In this document: piece by piece, positions 53,473-61,910 of the stretch
How positions within the stretch are numbered: position 1 is the first letter of the stretch
Layout: every line of letters begins with the position of its first letter
Assembly: GCF_013185195.1 (NCBI RefSeq)
Contig: NZ_JAAZWC010000010.1
Location: 122,500-186,499, forward strand
Direction: 5' to 3'
DNA from: Saccharibacillus qingshengii
GTDB lineage: Bacteria; Bacillota; Bacilli; Paenibacillales; Paenibacillaceae
DNA: 64,000 nucleotides
Program-made: the position numbers and the translations under genes
The notes under the pieces: model-generated
Told to the model about the DNA's origin: nothing
Databases searched by the model: none
The model's input: the letters and a program-made list of their open reading frames with translations, nothing else

Positions 53473-54678
53473 TTATAAAGGATTCTTGTCCTCTCGCGTC
53501 AAAGCGAAAAATGCAGCCGCTCCGAGCAGGGCCGTCCCGAATAAGAGAGCCCCCATCGGTACGGGCGTCGTCTCGTCAAGGCCGACAAGCGGCGAGACGA
53601 GCGAGCCGATCAGCAGCGGGAACAAGCCGAGCACGGCGCTTGCGCTGCCCGCCCGGTGGCCCTGGCGCGCGATCGCAAGCGTAAATGTACTGGTCGCCGT
53701 GATCCCGATCGTAATCATATAGATAAACAGCGGCACGACGATCGTGAACAGAGGTCCCTGAACGATCGTCGCGATCAGCAGCAGCAGCGTGGCGCTCGAT
53801 GCCGTAATCACGCCGATCCGCAGCAGACTGCGTTCGGAGACGACCCGGCTGAAACGTCCGATAATGAAGCTGCCCGCGATAATCGCGATCCCGTTGATCC
53901 CGAACAGGATACTGAATGTCTGCGGCGAGACGCCGTAAATCTCTTGATACACGAACGGCGTGCCCGACACATAAGCGAAGCTGCCTCCGTGAATAAATCC
54001 GAGCGTCAGGGCATAGCCCATGAACGAACGGTCTTTCATCAGGCTGCCCATCGTGCGAAGCGAATGGCCGATCGTACTCGGCACCCTTTTCTCCGGCGGC
54101 AGCGTCTCCTTGAGCTTGAAGCCGACGGTGAGCAGGATCAGAAAACCGAGCAGGCCCAGCACATAGAAAATGGTGTGCCAGCTTGAGCCCGGCAGCAGCA
54201 GCACAACCCCGCCGGCGATCGGCGCAAGCAGCGGCGCGACGGCGTTGATGACCATCAGCAGCGAGAAGAACTGCGTCAGTTCGCGGCCGCTGAATACGTC
54301 GCGCACGATAGCCCGGGACAGGACGATCCCCCCCGAAGCGGTCAAGCCCTGCAGGAAACGCGCCGCGATCAGCATCTCGATGCTGGTCGACAGCGCGCAC
54401 ATGACGGACGAAGCGGCGAACAGCAGCAGCGAGATCAGCAGCGGTCCGCGCCGCCCCCGCGCGTCACTGATCGGACCGACGATGATCTGGCCGATCGCAA
54501 GGCCGATCAGGCAGGCGGTCAGACTGAGCTGGACGAGCGACGCTTGGGCGCCGAGATCCAGGGCGATGCCGGGAAAGCTCGGCAGGTACATATCGATGTT
54601 GAGCGGACCTAGAATGCCAAGCGTGGACAACAGCAGGGCAAGGCCGAGACGTTCGCGGCCCGTGGGGTTTTGCAGCAT
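53473..54678 (-). CDS. Bcr/CflA-type MFS drug efflux transporter
   Basis: A 401-aa 12-helix transporter. It starts near LLLSTLGILGPLNIDMYLPSFPGIALDLGA, with motif A GPISDARGRRGPLL and LQGLTASGGIVLSRAIVRDVFSG, the Bcr/CflA family pattern (bicyclomycin and other drug export). The ATG at 54678 has GGAGAA 9 nt upstream; 54756 is a poorer start. It is monocistronic. Confidence 0.9.
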   Translation of the reverse strand: MLQNPTGRERLGLALLLSTLGILGPLNIDMYLPSFPGIALDLGAQASLVQLSLTACLIGLAIGQIIVGPISDARGRRGPLLISLLLFAASSVMCALSTSIEMLIAARFLQGLTASGGIVLSRAIVRDVFSGRELTQFFSLLMVINAVAPLLAPIAGGVVLLLPGSSWHTIFYVLGLLGFLILLTVGFKLKETLPPEKRVPSTIGHSLRTMGSLMKDRSFMGYALTLGFIHGGSFAYVSGTPFVYQEIYGVSPQTFSILFGINGIAIIAGSFIIGRFSRVVSERSLLRIGVITASSATLLLLIATIVQGPLFTIVVPLFIYMITIGITATSTFTLAIARQGHRAGSASAVLGLFPLLIGSLVSPLVGLDETTPVPMGALLFGTALLGAAAFFALTREDKNPL

Positions 54679-54815
54679 GAATGTAAGTTCTCCTTTTCCG
54701 TGCAGACTATGAATAATCATAGAAGGCATTGTATAAGCACGGAGAAAGGGTGTCAACGACGCATGTCCTTATGGATCGGACGAATCGATTGCGCTTGAGT
54801 ATTTACCGCTTGCCG

Positions 54816-55694
54816 TTACCCACGGAACGCCGGCGCAACGCTCGGCTGCTTCAGCCATTCCGACATCGGCATCAAGTGCAGGCCGGATACTTCGGATCCT
54901 TCCGCTTGGCTCAGCGTGTCGATATTGGCGCCGATCCAGCGATAGAAATCGGCTACGCCCGCGGCCTGTGCTTCGCCCAGTACCGGCGTCAGCGCCCCCT
55001 GGAAATCGTCGAACGCCAGCGAATGGAAGTGGACGGTCTCGCCTGTCAGTTCGCTGAACCGCTCAGCCATCTGATTGCCCGTCAGACCTTCGGCTCCGGC
55101 CGCGATCAGCGTCCGGCCCGCAAGTTCCGGATGGTTCAGCGCATGGGCATGATACTGCGCCGCGTCTTCCGAACTGACCCACGCGATCGGCTTGTCGGCC
55201 GGAACCGGGTAAGCGAACACGCCGTTCGAGACCAGGCCCGGGATAAGCAGGTTTTCCAGATACAGGGTCGGCTTCACGACGATACACGGAATGCCGCTGG
55301 CCTGGGCGGATTCGATCATGCGGCGCTTGAGATCCAGGTTTTCCGCGCTGACCGGTTCGGTCGGCAGGAAACCGTTCGTGTTGATCACGATCAGTTTCGC
55401 GCCGCCTGCCTTGGCCGCTTCGATCGAATTCATAAAGTAGGCCGTCAGCTTGGCGGAGTCGAACTCGATCGGCATGTTGATGAACACCTTGTCCGCGCCT
55501 TTATTGACCGAAGCGAGAAATTCCGCGTCGCCCAGATCGCCGATCGAAGCTTCGATCCCTTGTTCCCGCAGTGCCGCCGCACTTTTCTCCTGACGCGTGA
55601 TCGTCCGGACCTTCTTCCCCTGCTTCACGAGCAAACGTGCTACGGCTCCGCCCTGCACACCCGAAGCCCCATACACCAAAATAGTTTCCGTCAT
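54816..55694 (-). CDS. NmrA-like NAD(P)-binding protein
   Basis: A 292-aa atypical SDR of the NmrA/HSCARG-like group with an N-terminal Rossmann motif VYGASGVQGGAVARLL, then RTITRQEKSAAALREQGIEASIGDL and VINTNGFLPTEP. Family members bind NADP and either reduce a quinone-like substrate or act as redox sensors. It diverges from the HxlR regulator at 55834, a common pairing in which the regulator senses electrophiles. AGGGGTTATGAA precedes the ATG. Confidence 0.87.
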   Translation of the reverse strand: MTETILVYGASGVQGGAVARLLVKQGKKVRTITRQEKSAAALREQGIEASIGDLGDAEFLASVNKGADKVFINMPIEFDSAKLTAYFMNSIEAAKAGGAKLIVINTNGFLPTEPVSAENLDLKRRMIESAQASGIPCIVVKPTLYLENLLIPGLVSNGVFAYPVPADKPIAWVSSEDAAQYHAHALNHPELAGRTLIAAGAEGLTGNQMAERFSELTGETVHFHSLAFDDFQGALTPVLGEAQAAGVADFYRWIGANIDTLSQAEGSEVSGLHLMPMSEWLKQPSVAPAFRG

Positions 55695-55745
55695 TTCATA
55701 ACCCCTTTTCCAAGTATCGGTTAGGCCGATTTCGAATCTGCCGTT

Positions 55746-55784
55746 GTACTTATCATAAGAAACAAGTAAACTTTATGTAAGTAC
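55746..55784. promoter_or_regulatory. Inverted repeat between the NmrA-like and HxlR genes
   Basis: GTACTTA (55746-55752) and TAAGTAC (55778-55784) form an inverted repeat with a 25-bp centre in the divergent region; this is a likely HxlR operator. Confidence 0.55.
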
Positions 55785-55802
55785 GCACTTTGTAGATATT
55801 AC

Positions 55803-55818
55803 GTATCCCGCGGGATAC
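55803..55818. promoter_or_regulatory. Perfect 16-bp palindrome before the HxlR gene
   Basis: GTATCCCGCGGGATAC is perfectly palindromic and ends a few bases before the GGAGGTGATGGG ribosome site of the HxlR gene. Confidence 0.55.
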
Positions 55819-55833
55819 CATGGAGGTGATGGG

Positions 55834-56175
55834 ATGGAACTTCGAACGCTTGATTCGTGCAGCAGCTGCCCGGTCGAATTCACGGTCAACCTGATCGGCG
55901 GCAAATGGAAGCTGCTGGTCTTGTATCAACTGCTGACGCGCGAAACGGTCCGCTTCAACGAACTGCAGCGCCTGCTCGGTTCGGTCACGCATCGCACGCT
56001 GACCCGGCAGCTGCGCGAACTCGAACAAGACGGATTGATCGACCGTACCGTCTATCCGGAGGTCCCGCCCAAAGTCGAATACTCGTTGACGCCAAAAGGA
56101 AAAAGCCTGACTTCGATCCTGCTGCACCTGCAGGAATGGGGAATCGAGCACATGGACGAATCCGCGGCCGAATAG
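55834..56175 (+). CDS. HxlR family transcriptional regulator
   Basis: A 113-aa winged-helix protein: CSSCPVEFTVNLIGGKWKLLVLYQLL, RFNELQRLLGSVTHRTLTRQLRELEQDGLIDRTVYPEVPPKVEYSLTPKG. Cysteines at 9 and 12 near the N-terminus fit the redox- or quinone-sensing members (YodB/HypR group). It is divergent from the NmrA-like gene and probably represses it. GGAGGTGATGGG precedes the ATG. Confidence 0.9.
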   Translation: MELRTLDSCSSCPVEFTVNLIGGKWKLLVLYQLLTRETVRFNELQRLLGSVTHRTLTRQLRELEQDGLIDRTVYPEVPPKVEYSLTPKGKSLTSILLHLQEWGIEHMDESAAE

Positions 56176-56222
56176 GCGAACCCCTCAATAATAGACGCCT
56201 CGAAAAGGAGATCTGCAACCGC

Positions 56223-56429
56223 ATGGGAATCATTCTGGACATGATCAAAGACAAAGTCGAATGCCTGCAAACCTACGACTTCCGCGAGCTCGAACGTGCA
56301 ATCGACGAACGCATCGAGATCAACAAAGGACTGCTGCTTCGGGTGAAGCACGTCCAGCACCAAGTCACATTCGACCCGATCCGCAACAAGATGCTGTACA
56401 GCGCGGTCGTGCATTTTGCGGTGAGTTAA
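56223..56429 (+). CDS. DUF2536 family small protein (YrzA-like)
   Basis: A 68-aa soluble protein beginning MGIILDMIKDKVECLQTYDF with DERIEINKGLLLRVKHVQHQVTF and ending LYSAVVHFAVS, the DUF2536 pattern known from Bacillus YrzA. Function is unknown. It lies 47 nt after the HxlR stop and could be cotranscribed; AAGGAG is 12 nt before the ATG, a longer spacing than usual. A bidirectional terminator follows. Confidence 0.82.
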   Translation: MGIILDMIKDKVECLQTYDFRELERAIDERIEINKGLLLRVKHVQHQVTFDPIRNKMLYSAVVHFAVS

Positions 56430-56457
56430 GTAGTCAGAGTCTGTGAATTTATACAAT

Positions 56458-56494
56458 CAAAAGCCCGGACTCCATAACAGTGCAGCCGGGCTTT
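56458..56494. terminator. Bidirectional terminator between DUF2536 and the nuclease-like gene
   Basis: AAAAGCCCGG pairs with CCGGGCTTTT across a short loop between convergent genes. Confidence 0.88.
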
Positions 56495-56519
56495 TAAACA
56501 GTTGGATAAACTTTTATTT

Positions 56520-57506
56520 TTATAATTCATTTTGCACAAGCCAATATCGGAGCTTCTTAGCCGATGTTTTTCCACTTGGAGCATCGCGCAGAACTTCGAA
56601 GCGATATTCTGAAACACTTATCATGGCTTGGCATACAGAGGGCATACTGTTTTGAAGACTCAAAGCCCGATGAATATCACCGGATACTAGATCGAGATGC
56701 AGCTCCCCGTTTTCTCCAGCAATACGAAGTTGTTCTCTAATATATGCCCTTGCTCGCTCTGCCGGACCTGATGCATAAGAGGAGTCTTTGACAATAACAT
56801 CAGTCGATTCGTCCGTTTTGTGAAACGGCTCATTTCCAGTCAATAAGCCGCTGCGTTGTACGGGTATAAGCAGCATTTTTAATTGAATACCCGACTCTTC
56901 TTCGCCCTTATAATCATTCCATTTCAAAGAGTAATTTCCATATAAAACGATCGGTTCTGTTCTCCCTTTCATTGTACCGGCTCCGGTACTCTGACTCCAT
57001 TTCATTACGCCCGTCAATACTTTACCTTCATGCAAACGAAATTGAGCATCTGCTGTAGACTTATTAATCACGGGTTCACGATAATACGCCGCATCATTAG
57101 TCAGAAAAATTATAATTCCTTCATCGATATGTTCCGACTTAGCCATCTGTTCAAGTCTCTGTAGATCTTTAGCTACATCATAACGACCTATGTCATGTGC
57201 CCCCTGATTTAACAAAGAAAATGTTTCACCCTCATGGATATACTTTGACCCACGTATTTTGTATTTCAATTCAATTCCATAAATGAAACCTTGAACATTC
57301 AACCAGATATCCAGGTAACTCTTTTTTCCAGAATAAAGATCTAATCTTTTTTCCAGACGAATAGTGCAGGCATAAAGCTCTTTAATCTCCCAAGCCAGGG
57401 CATGTTGAAAATCGGCTTCGTTATGAAAAATTGGTCGTTTTCGCGCCAGAGAAGCGAGCACAGCCTCGATATCAAAAACAATTTTATCTTTACTTTCATT
57501 TTGCAT
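56520..57506 (-). CDS. AT-rich hypothetical protein with PD-(D/E)XK nuclease-like motif
   Basis: A 328-aa soluble protein with a clearly lower GC content and AT-biased codon choice than its neighbours. The N-terminal half has an acidic helix (FHNEADFQHALAWEIKE), Asp 66 in YLDIWLN, and ELK at 79-81 (IYGIELKYK); this order is that of a PD-(D/E)XK nuclease core (D, then E-x-K). The second half contains a helical segment GELHLDLVSGDIHRALSLQNSMPSVCQAMISV which looks like a winged-helix DNA-binding domain of the kind found in restriction and defence proteins. The start ATG has GGAGGAATCTTTACC. No methyltransferase or helicase lies beside it. The nuclease call is inference from spacing; no catalytic proof. 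Confidence 0.65.
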   Translation of the reverse strand: MQNESKDKIVFDIEAVLASLARKRPIFHNEADFQHALAWEIKELYACTIRLEKRLDLYSGKKSYLDIWLNVQGFIYGIELKYKIRGSKYIHEGETFSLLNQGAHDIGRYDVAKDLQRLEQMAKSEHIDEGIIIFLTNDAAYYREPVINKSTADAQFRLHEGKVLTGVMKWSQSTGAGTMKGRTEPIVLYGNYSLKWNDYKGEEESGIQLKMLLIPVQRSGLLTGNEPFHKTDESTDVIVKDSSYASGPAERARAYIREQLRIAGENGELHLDLVSGDIHRALSLQNSMPSVCQAMISVSEYRFEVLRDAPSGKTSAKKLRYWLVQNEL

Positions 57507-57561
57507 GGTAAAGATTCCTCCAACGTTTTTTACATTTATTTTAATCCATTTTTACAAAAAA

Positions 57562-57586
57562 AAGACACGAGTAGGCTCGTATCTTA
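57562..57586 (-). terminator. Terminator downstream of the SF0329-like gene
   Basis: AAGACACGAG pairs with CTCGTATCTT; the minus strand continues TTTTTTTTGT. It lies about 200 nt past the stop. The interval 57507-57788 has no gene. Confidence 0.7.
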
Positions 57587-57788
57587 AAAAATTTGATGAC
57601 TAAGACGAATACTCTTGCCATCTCCCAGCACAATTAATTTAATTCGTACTCTGCTCTCACAAAATCAGCGATTCAGGTTTCTACCTGCTATCTTCTCGTA
57701 CAGTTCTTAACTGACCTATTCTTAACCGGCCTGAACGTCTGGTTAAACTACAAGATGTTGATCATGATCCATTGAAAAAGAAATAGTC

Positions 57789-58358
57789 TTACACCGTCCG
57801 GCGCCGCAGCTCGTAAAAATACTGCACGATCGGATGTTTCAGCTTGACCGATTCGGACATGTTCACAATACGCTTTTTGCCGACACGCTTATCGACTATA
57901 GCCAGGATATTCAGCAGAATATCGCGGCTCTCCAGACTTTCTTCAATAGAAGAAGCCAGGAACTTGTTCGCCGTCGCGACAAAGTTCGATTTGGTCAGCG
58001 CCGCCTGCGCGGCTAACAGTTCTTTGGCATGCTCGGTCGACTTGCGGCTTGCGGCCATCACTTTCAGGCGCTCTTCCGGGATCGGGCCTTTGGCGCTGGC
58101 GCGAACGGCTTCGATCTCCGCTTCGGTGACCGGAATATCGAGGCTCGGATCGTTCTTGATCTCGATCTCACTCTGATACCAGCGGATAAAGTTGGACTTG
58201 TCGCCCATGTTGAGAATATTCTTCTTGTCCACCGTGATGTGGCAGGTACCGGCTTTATCGGGAACGTAACGATAGCTGGTCGACCGGTATTCAACCGTGC
58301 CTTTTAACGCGGGCGCGAGAAAGCTCTCCAGCTGCTGCTGCAATTTGCTCCAGGACAT
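57789..58358 (-). CDS. SF0329 family hypothetical protein
   Basis: A 189-aa basic soluble protein starting MSWSKLQQQLESFLAPALKG with VEYRSTSYRYVPDKAGTCHITVDKKNILNMGDKSNFIRWYQSE, which is the pattern of the SF0329 family named after an enteric hypothetical protein. Its role is unknown. The ribosome site AGGAGGACCCTT is excellent and composition matches the chromosome, unlike the neighbour at 56520. Confidence 0.78.
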   Translation of the reverse strand: MSWSKLQQQLESFLAPALKGTVEYRSTSYRYVPDKAGTCHITVDKKNILNMGDKSNFIRWYQSEIEIKNDPSLDIPVTEAEIEAVRASAKGPIPEERLKVMAASRKSTEHAKELLAAQAALTKSNFVATANKFLASSIEESLESRDILLNILAIVDKRVGKKRIVNMSESVKLKHPIVQYFYELRRRTV

Positions 58359-58420
58359 AAGGGTCCTCCTATACTTGTATCAAATATGAATAAGAAAATG
58401 GAATGAAGCTTCAACATGAA

Positions 58421-58482
58421 AAAGAGGATCGGATTCGCGAAGCGGGATTGTCCCGCCCTTCGCTGCTCCGATCCTCTATTTT
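58421..58482 (-). terminator. Terminator downstream of the SDR pseudogene
   Basis: AAGAGGATCGGA pairs with TCCGATCCTCTA across a loop that also folds (GCGGGA/TCCCGC); minus strand continues TTTTTCATG. Confidence 0.8.
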
Positions 58483-58553
58483 AGCACGAGTTCAAGGACT
58501 GCCGCAGATTTTCCTTGCGCCTAGGCCTTTCATTCGGGAACATTCATTCGACC

Positions 58554-59197
58554 TCAATTCGATTTCAAAATCGTCTTGGCCCACGTATGCGTAATAAAGT
58601 CCGGCGCAACCTTCATCGAAAAGCGCATGATTTTGGTGAATCCGGCGTTTACGCGCAGCTTGTCGCGCTCCATGCCCCGGATTCCCGCATCTGCTCGCGC
58701 AGCGCATCGCTGAACATATGCACCCCCGCCTTGGTCGCCGAGTATGTCGGCGCGTTCGCCACGCTGACGCTGGCCAGCAGCGAGCTGACGTTCACGATCA
58801 TGGCTTCGGGCCGCGCCGCGAGCAGAGGCAGCAGCGCCTGGGTCACATAGACGGTGCCGGTTAGGTTCGTATTGATTTCGGCAGCCAGCTGACCGGCGGT
58901 GATCCGTTCGTCGAACAGATCGTATTCGTGCATGATCCCCGCATTGTTGAACACGATATCAAGTGTCGGATAGTCGGCGCGCAGCGTCTCGGCAAGCTTC
59001 GCCACGCTATCCGGGTCGCTAACATCCGCTGCCAGGCCGATCAGTCCGGGGCTCCCGGCTACAGCCTCTTCGATCCGCTGCAGGGAGCGTCCCGTGACGA
59101 TGACCGTATTGCCCATTTGCAGGAAGCGCTGCGCGAACGCCAAGCCGATACCCGACGTGCCGCCTGTGACGAGTATGGTTCGATTTGCTAATTTCAT
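58554..59197 (-). pseudogene. SDR pseudogene with frame change and internal deletion
   Basis: The first 175 residues are a normal SDR: ILVTGGTSGIGLAFAQ, FNNAGIMHEYD, NVSSLLASVSVANAPTYSATKAGVHMFSDALREQM with the SYK triad. Reading then ends after GAWSATSCA at 58649. In another frame, from about 58673, translation gives MERDKLRVNAGFTKIMRFSM...THTWAKTILKSN, stopping at 58554, which looks like the C-terminal end of a related SDR. About 50 residues that should lie between are missing. The gene thus looks like a deletion product with a frame change. A ribosome site AAGAGGTTAACCCC is still present, so a truncated protein could be made. Confidence 0.7.
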
Positions 59198-59236
59198 AAG
59201 GGGTTAACCTCTTTCTTAGGCTTATATACGGTTTGC

Positions 59237-60238
59237 TTAGAACCGGATGATGACTTTGCCTTGGGGATGGCCGTTCGCGACCAGACTCAGCGCTTTATGG
59301 ATCTGCCCGATCCGGAATTCGGTCGGGTCAACGGCCGGTACGATGCCGCTCTCTTCGATGATGCGCGAGACTTCGCGCAGCTGCTGCCCGTCGCTGCGGA
59401 CGAAGATGAAGCGGTACTGCACGTTTTTCTTGCCCGCCCGGCGATCGTATTTGGCTCCGGCGAGACCGAACAGTTTTTGTTTCCAGAACGGCAGACCCAG
59501 ATCTTCGGCAAACCGTTTGTTGGGGCTTGTCCGCAGGGACAGCAATCGCCCGCCCGGTTTGACAACCGACAGTTCGCGTTCGAATTCATCGGGGCCCAGC
59601 GTATCGATCACATGGTCGACCTCTTGGAGCATCTCCCAGTAATTTTCGGTCTTGTAGTCGATGTAGCGATCCGCTCCCGCGGCAATCGTGCGTTCGCGGG
59701 CGCTCGCGCTGCCGCTTACGATCACGCGAAGCCCCATGCTTTTGGCGATCGGGATCGCCATTTGGCCGAACGAGCCGGAGCCGCCGGGGATAAAAAGAGT
59801 TTGGCCGGGGCGGGCTTCCAATTCTTCGAGCAGGCCTTGGTAAGCGGTCAATCCGGTCAGAGCCGCCGCAGCTCCGGTGACAAAATCCAGGTGGGCCGGC
59901 AGCGGCGCGATTGCTTCGGCGTCGATCGCGGCGTATTCCGCGAAAGCGCCTATTTTGCGCAGCGGCAGACGCGCATAGATGGCATCGCCTACTTGGAAGC
60001 CGCGGACGTTTTTGCCGACTTTTTCGATGATGCCCGTCAGTTCGTTGCCGAGCGTCAGCGGAAACTTGTAATCCTGGATCAGCTTGACACTGCCCGTCGC
60101 GATCAGCAGTTCGAGAGGGTTGACCGCCGCCGCTTTCACTTTGACCAACACTTCGCGATCGTTTATTTCAGGCACCGGGATCTCGTTCACGGCTACCGTA
60201 AATTTCTTGGCATATTTGGTAATCTGGGCAGCTTTCAT
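59237..60238 (-). CDS. MDR-superfamily NADP-dependent oxidoreductase (quinone reductase-like)
   Basis: A 333-aa zinc-independent medium-chain reductase. It has the GroES-like half (VLVKVKAAAVNPLELLIATG...PLTLGNELTGIIEKVGKNV) without the structural-zinc cysteines, and the nucleotide motif FIPGGSGSFGQMAIPIAKSMGLRVIVSGSA. This is the QOR-like subfamily that reduces alpha,beta-unsaturated carbonyls or quinones. The ATG at 60238 has AGGAGG 9 nt upstream. It diverges from a TetR regulator and the shared region carries multiple GTAAC half-sites. Confidence 0.88.
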   Translation of the reverse strand: MKAAQITKYAKKFTVAVNEIPVPEINDREVLVKVKAAAVNPLELLIATGSVKLIQDYKFPLTLGNELTGIIEKVGKNVRGFQVGDAIYARLPLRKIGAFAEYAAIDAEAIAPLPAHLDFVTGAAAALTGLTAYQGLLEELEARPGQTLFIPGGSGSFGQMAIPIAKSMGLRVIVSGSASARERTIAAGADRYIDYKTENYWEMLQEVDHVIDTLGPDEFERELSVVKPGGRLLSLRTSPNKRFAEDLGLPFWKQKLFGLAGAKYDRRAGKKNVQYRFIFVRSDGQQLREVSRIIEESGIVPAVDPTEFRIGQIHKALSLVANGHPQGKVIIRF

Positions 60239-60269
60239 GCTGAACAACCTCCTGAATGATTAAATATCT

Positions 60270-60345
60270 AAGTAACATTTTTTTGATTTTGTAACTTTAT
60301 CGCAAGCATAATCTTTTGAGTTACAAAAGTCAACATTTGTTACTT
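60270..60345. promoter_or_regulatory. Operator region with four GTAAC half-sites
   Basis: TTTTGTAACT (60287-60296) and AGTTACAAAA (60319-60328) form a perfect 10-bp inverted repeat, with further half-sites AAGTAACA near 60270-60277 and TTGTTACTTT near 60338-60347, giving an outer and an inner pair. It is the likely binding site of the TetR protein that follows. Confidence 0.65.
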
Positions 60346-60423
60346 TATTGGTGTATGTTAAAATGGAAGCCTTACGGCCCTGCGCCGAACCCCACATCCA
60401 CTCCGGAAAGAAGCGTTGAATCC

Positions 60424-60972
60424 ATGAGCAGAATCACCCAGGAACTTATTGTCACAACCGCCGAGGCGCTGATCGAACGTACGGAGAAATCCGAAGTGAC
60501 CTTGTCGCAGATTGCGGATGAACTGCATATTACGCATGCCGCCCTCTATAAGCATTTCAAAAACAAACAGCAGCTCTGGACGGCCGTAGCCAAAAGCTGG
60601 TTTGAGCGCATGATCTCGGAGCAGATTATACTGGATCCGATCGATCCGGCCGATCCGACAGAACGGCTGCACGACTGGCTTTGGGCTTTTGCCAACGCCA
60701 AAAAGCGTGCTTATCGCGAAAATCCGAAGATGTTCGCGCTAAACACGCAGTATGTGGACGACCATCCGCTTGTGCTGAAAGAAGTTCTCCACAATGCGTA
60801 CCGGTTCGTCGACGACCTGATGGACTACGGCGACCCCGGTTTTGAACGCGCCGAAGCCATCCTGTCCGCTTTTGCGGTATTTACCCTTCCTTCGTTCAAA
60901 GACACCTGGAACCTGCCGGACTATGAAGAACGGTTCGAGCGGATCTGGCGTTTGATTGAAAAAGGGGTTTGA
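60424..60972 (+). CDS. TetR family regulator, divergent from the MDR reductase
   Basis: A 182-aa regulator starting MSRITQELIVTTAEALIERT with the HTH EVTLSQIADELHITHAALYKHFKNKQQLWTAVAKSWF (about 22-58) and a helical ligand domain that includes NPKMFALNTQYVDDHPLVLKE. The ATG at 60424 is 14 nt after GGAAAG; upstream in-frame ATGs belong to unconserved sequence. It probably controls the divergent reductase through the GTAAC sites. A strong terminator lies at 61077-61115. Confidence 0.88.
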   Translation: MSRITQELIVTTAEALIERTEKSEVTLSQIADELHITHAALYKHFKNKQQLWTAVAKSWFERMISEQIILDPIDPADPTERLHDWLWAFANAKKRAYRENPKMFALNTQYVDDHPLVLKEVLHNAYRFVDDLMDYGDPGFERAEAILSAFAVFTLPSFKDTWNLPDYEERFERIWRLIEKGV

Positions 60973-61076
60973 ACGAACCGGCTTGTCCAGCATGTAGACG
61001 GGAGCGGAACTTCCGGAACACGGCCGGCAGACGATACGCGCAGACGACTTGGTTCGCGCCAATCCGCCAAACTACA

Positions 61077-61115
61077 AAAGCTCCGCCTCTTCCTAACGAA
61101 GAGACGGAGCTTTTC
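61077..61115. terminator. Terminator between the TetR and PRD genes
   Basis: AAAAGCTCCG-CTCTTC pairs with GAAGAG-CGGAGCTTTT, between convergent genes; works in both directions. Confidence 0.9.
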
Positions 61116-61145
61116 ACTTCCCCAAATGTACATCGAAAACGTGCT

Positions 61146-61910
61146 TTACTCGATCTGGTTGTAGCGCATCAGCCGCTGGATATGGACGGCCAGATACGCC
61201 AGTTCGTCGTTCGGAACCGGTTTGCCGTAGACCTGCTCGATATAGTCTTTGATCTTGAGCGCACCCAGCATCGCCTGCGGATACAGCCCGGCGATCTGGT
61301 CGAACAAAGCATTGTCGCTATCGTGCAGCATTTGATCCGAGAAGAAACGCTCCACGAAAAATTTGACATGGGTAATGAAGCGGGTATAGTGCACGTTGTC
61401 CATTTCGAGATCGATATGGAAATTGTATCTCGCCAGGTTCACGATACTTCCGATCATTTTGGCATACCGTACGCCGTTCGGAGATTCGCTCTGTTCGCCT
61501 TGGGCATTGATCAGGTGGAACGCGATATTGGCCGCTTCTTCTACAGGCAGCTCGACCGACAATGCTTCGTTTACCTGCTTCAGAGCGTACTGGCCCACTT
61601 GAAATTCATCCGGATAATAGTTTTTGATTTCCCAATAGACTTTGTTGGTAATGTTAATGCCTTGATGAAATCGTTCCACCGCAAAATTCAGATGATCCAT
61701 CAAAGTAAAATAAACGCTTGTACTCAGTTTAACCCGCAGCTGCTTCTCGGCATGAACCACGATCTGCTGTGTCAGTTCCGCGAAGATCGGAGGGATCGAG
61801 TCCATCAGGTTTGCCAATTCTTTGACCCGATCGTGCTCGACCGGAATGAAAACCTGATGCACTTGATCTTGCACAATAAGCGTTGCGTTACGAATCAATT
61901 GAATATTCAT
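61146..61910 (-). CDS. PRD-domain protein related to BglG/LicT but without a CAT RNA-binding core
   Basis: A 254-aa protein. From about residue 25 it aligns with the two PTS-regulation domains of LicT, including all four phosphorylatable histidines: MDHLNFAVERF, AFHLINAQ, FITHVKFFVERF and AVHIQRLMRY. The N-terminus reads MNIQLIRNATLIVQDQVHQV, which starts like the CAT domain and then jumps straight to the linker; the conserved MGRGLAFQKKSGD-type RNA-binding strand is missing. It can therefore respond to PTS phosphorylation but is unlikely to antiterminate. The start has AAGGAGAGTGATCAA. No PTS operon lies beside it. Role unknown. Confidence 0.85.
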   Translation of the reverse strand: MNIQLIRNATLIVQDQVHQVFIPVEHDRVKELANLMDSIPPIFAELTQQIVVHAEKQLRVKLSTSVYFTLMDHLNFAVERFHQGINITNKVYWEIKNYYPDEFQVGQYALKQVNEALSVELPVEEAANIAFHLINAQGEQSESPNGVRYAKMIGSIVNLARYNFHIDLEMDNVHYTRFITHVKFFVERFFSDQMLHDSDNALFDQIAGLYPQAMLGALKIKDYIEQVYGKPVPNDELAYLAVHIQRLMRYNQIE

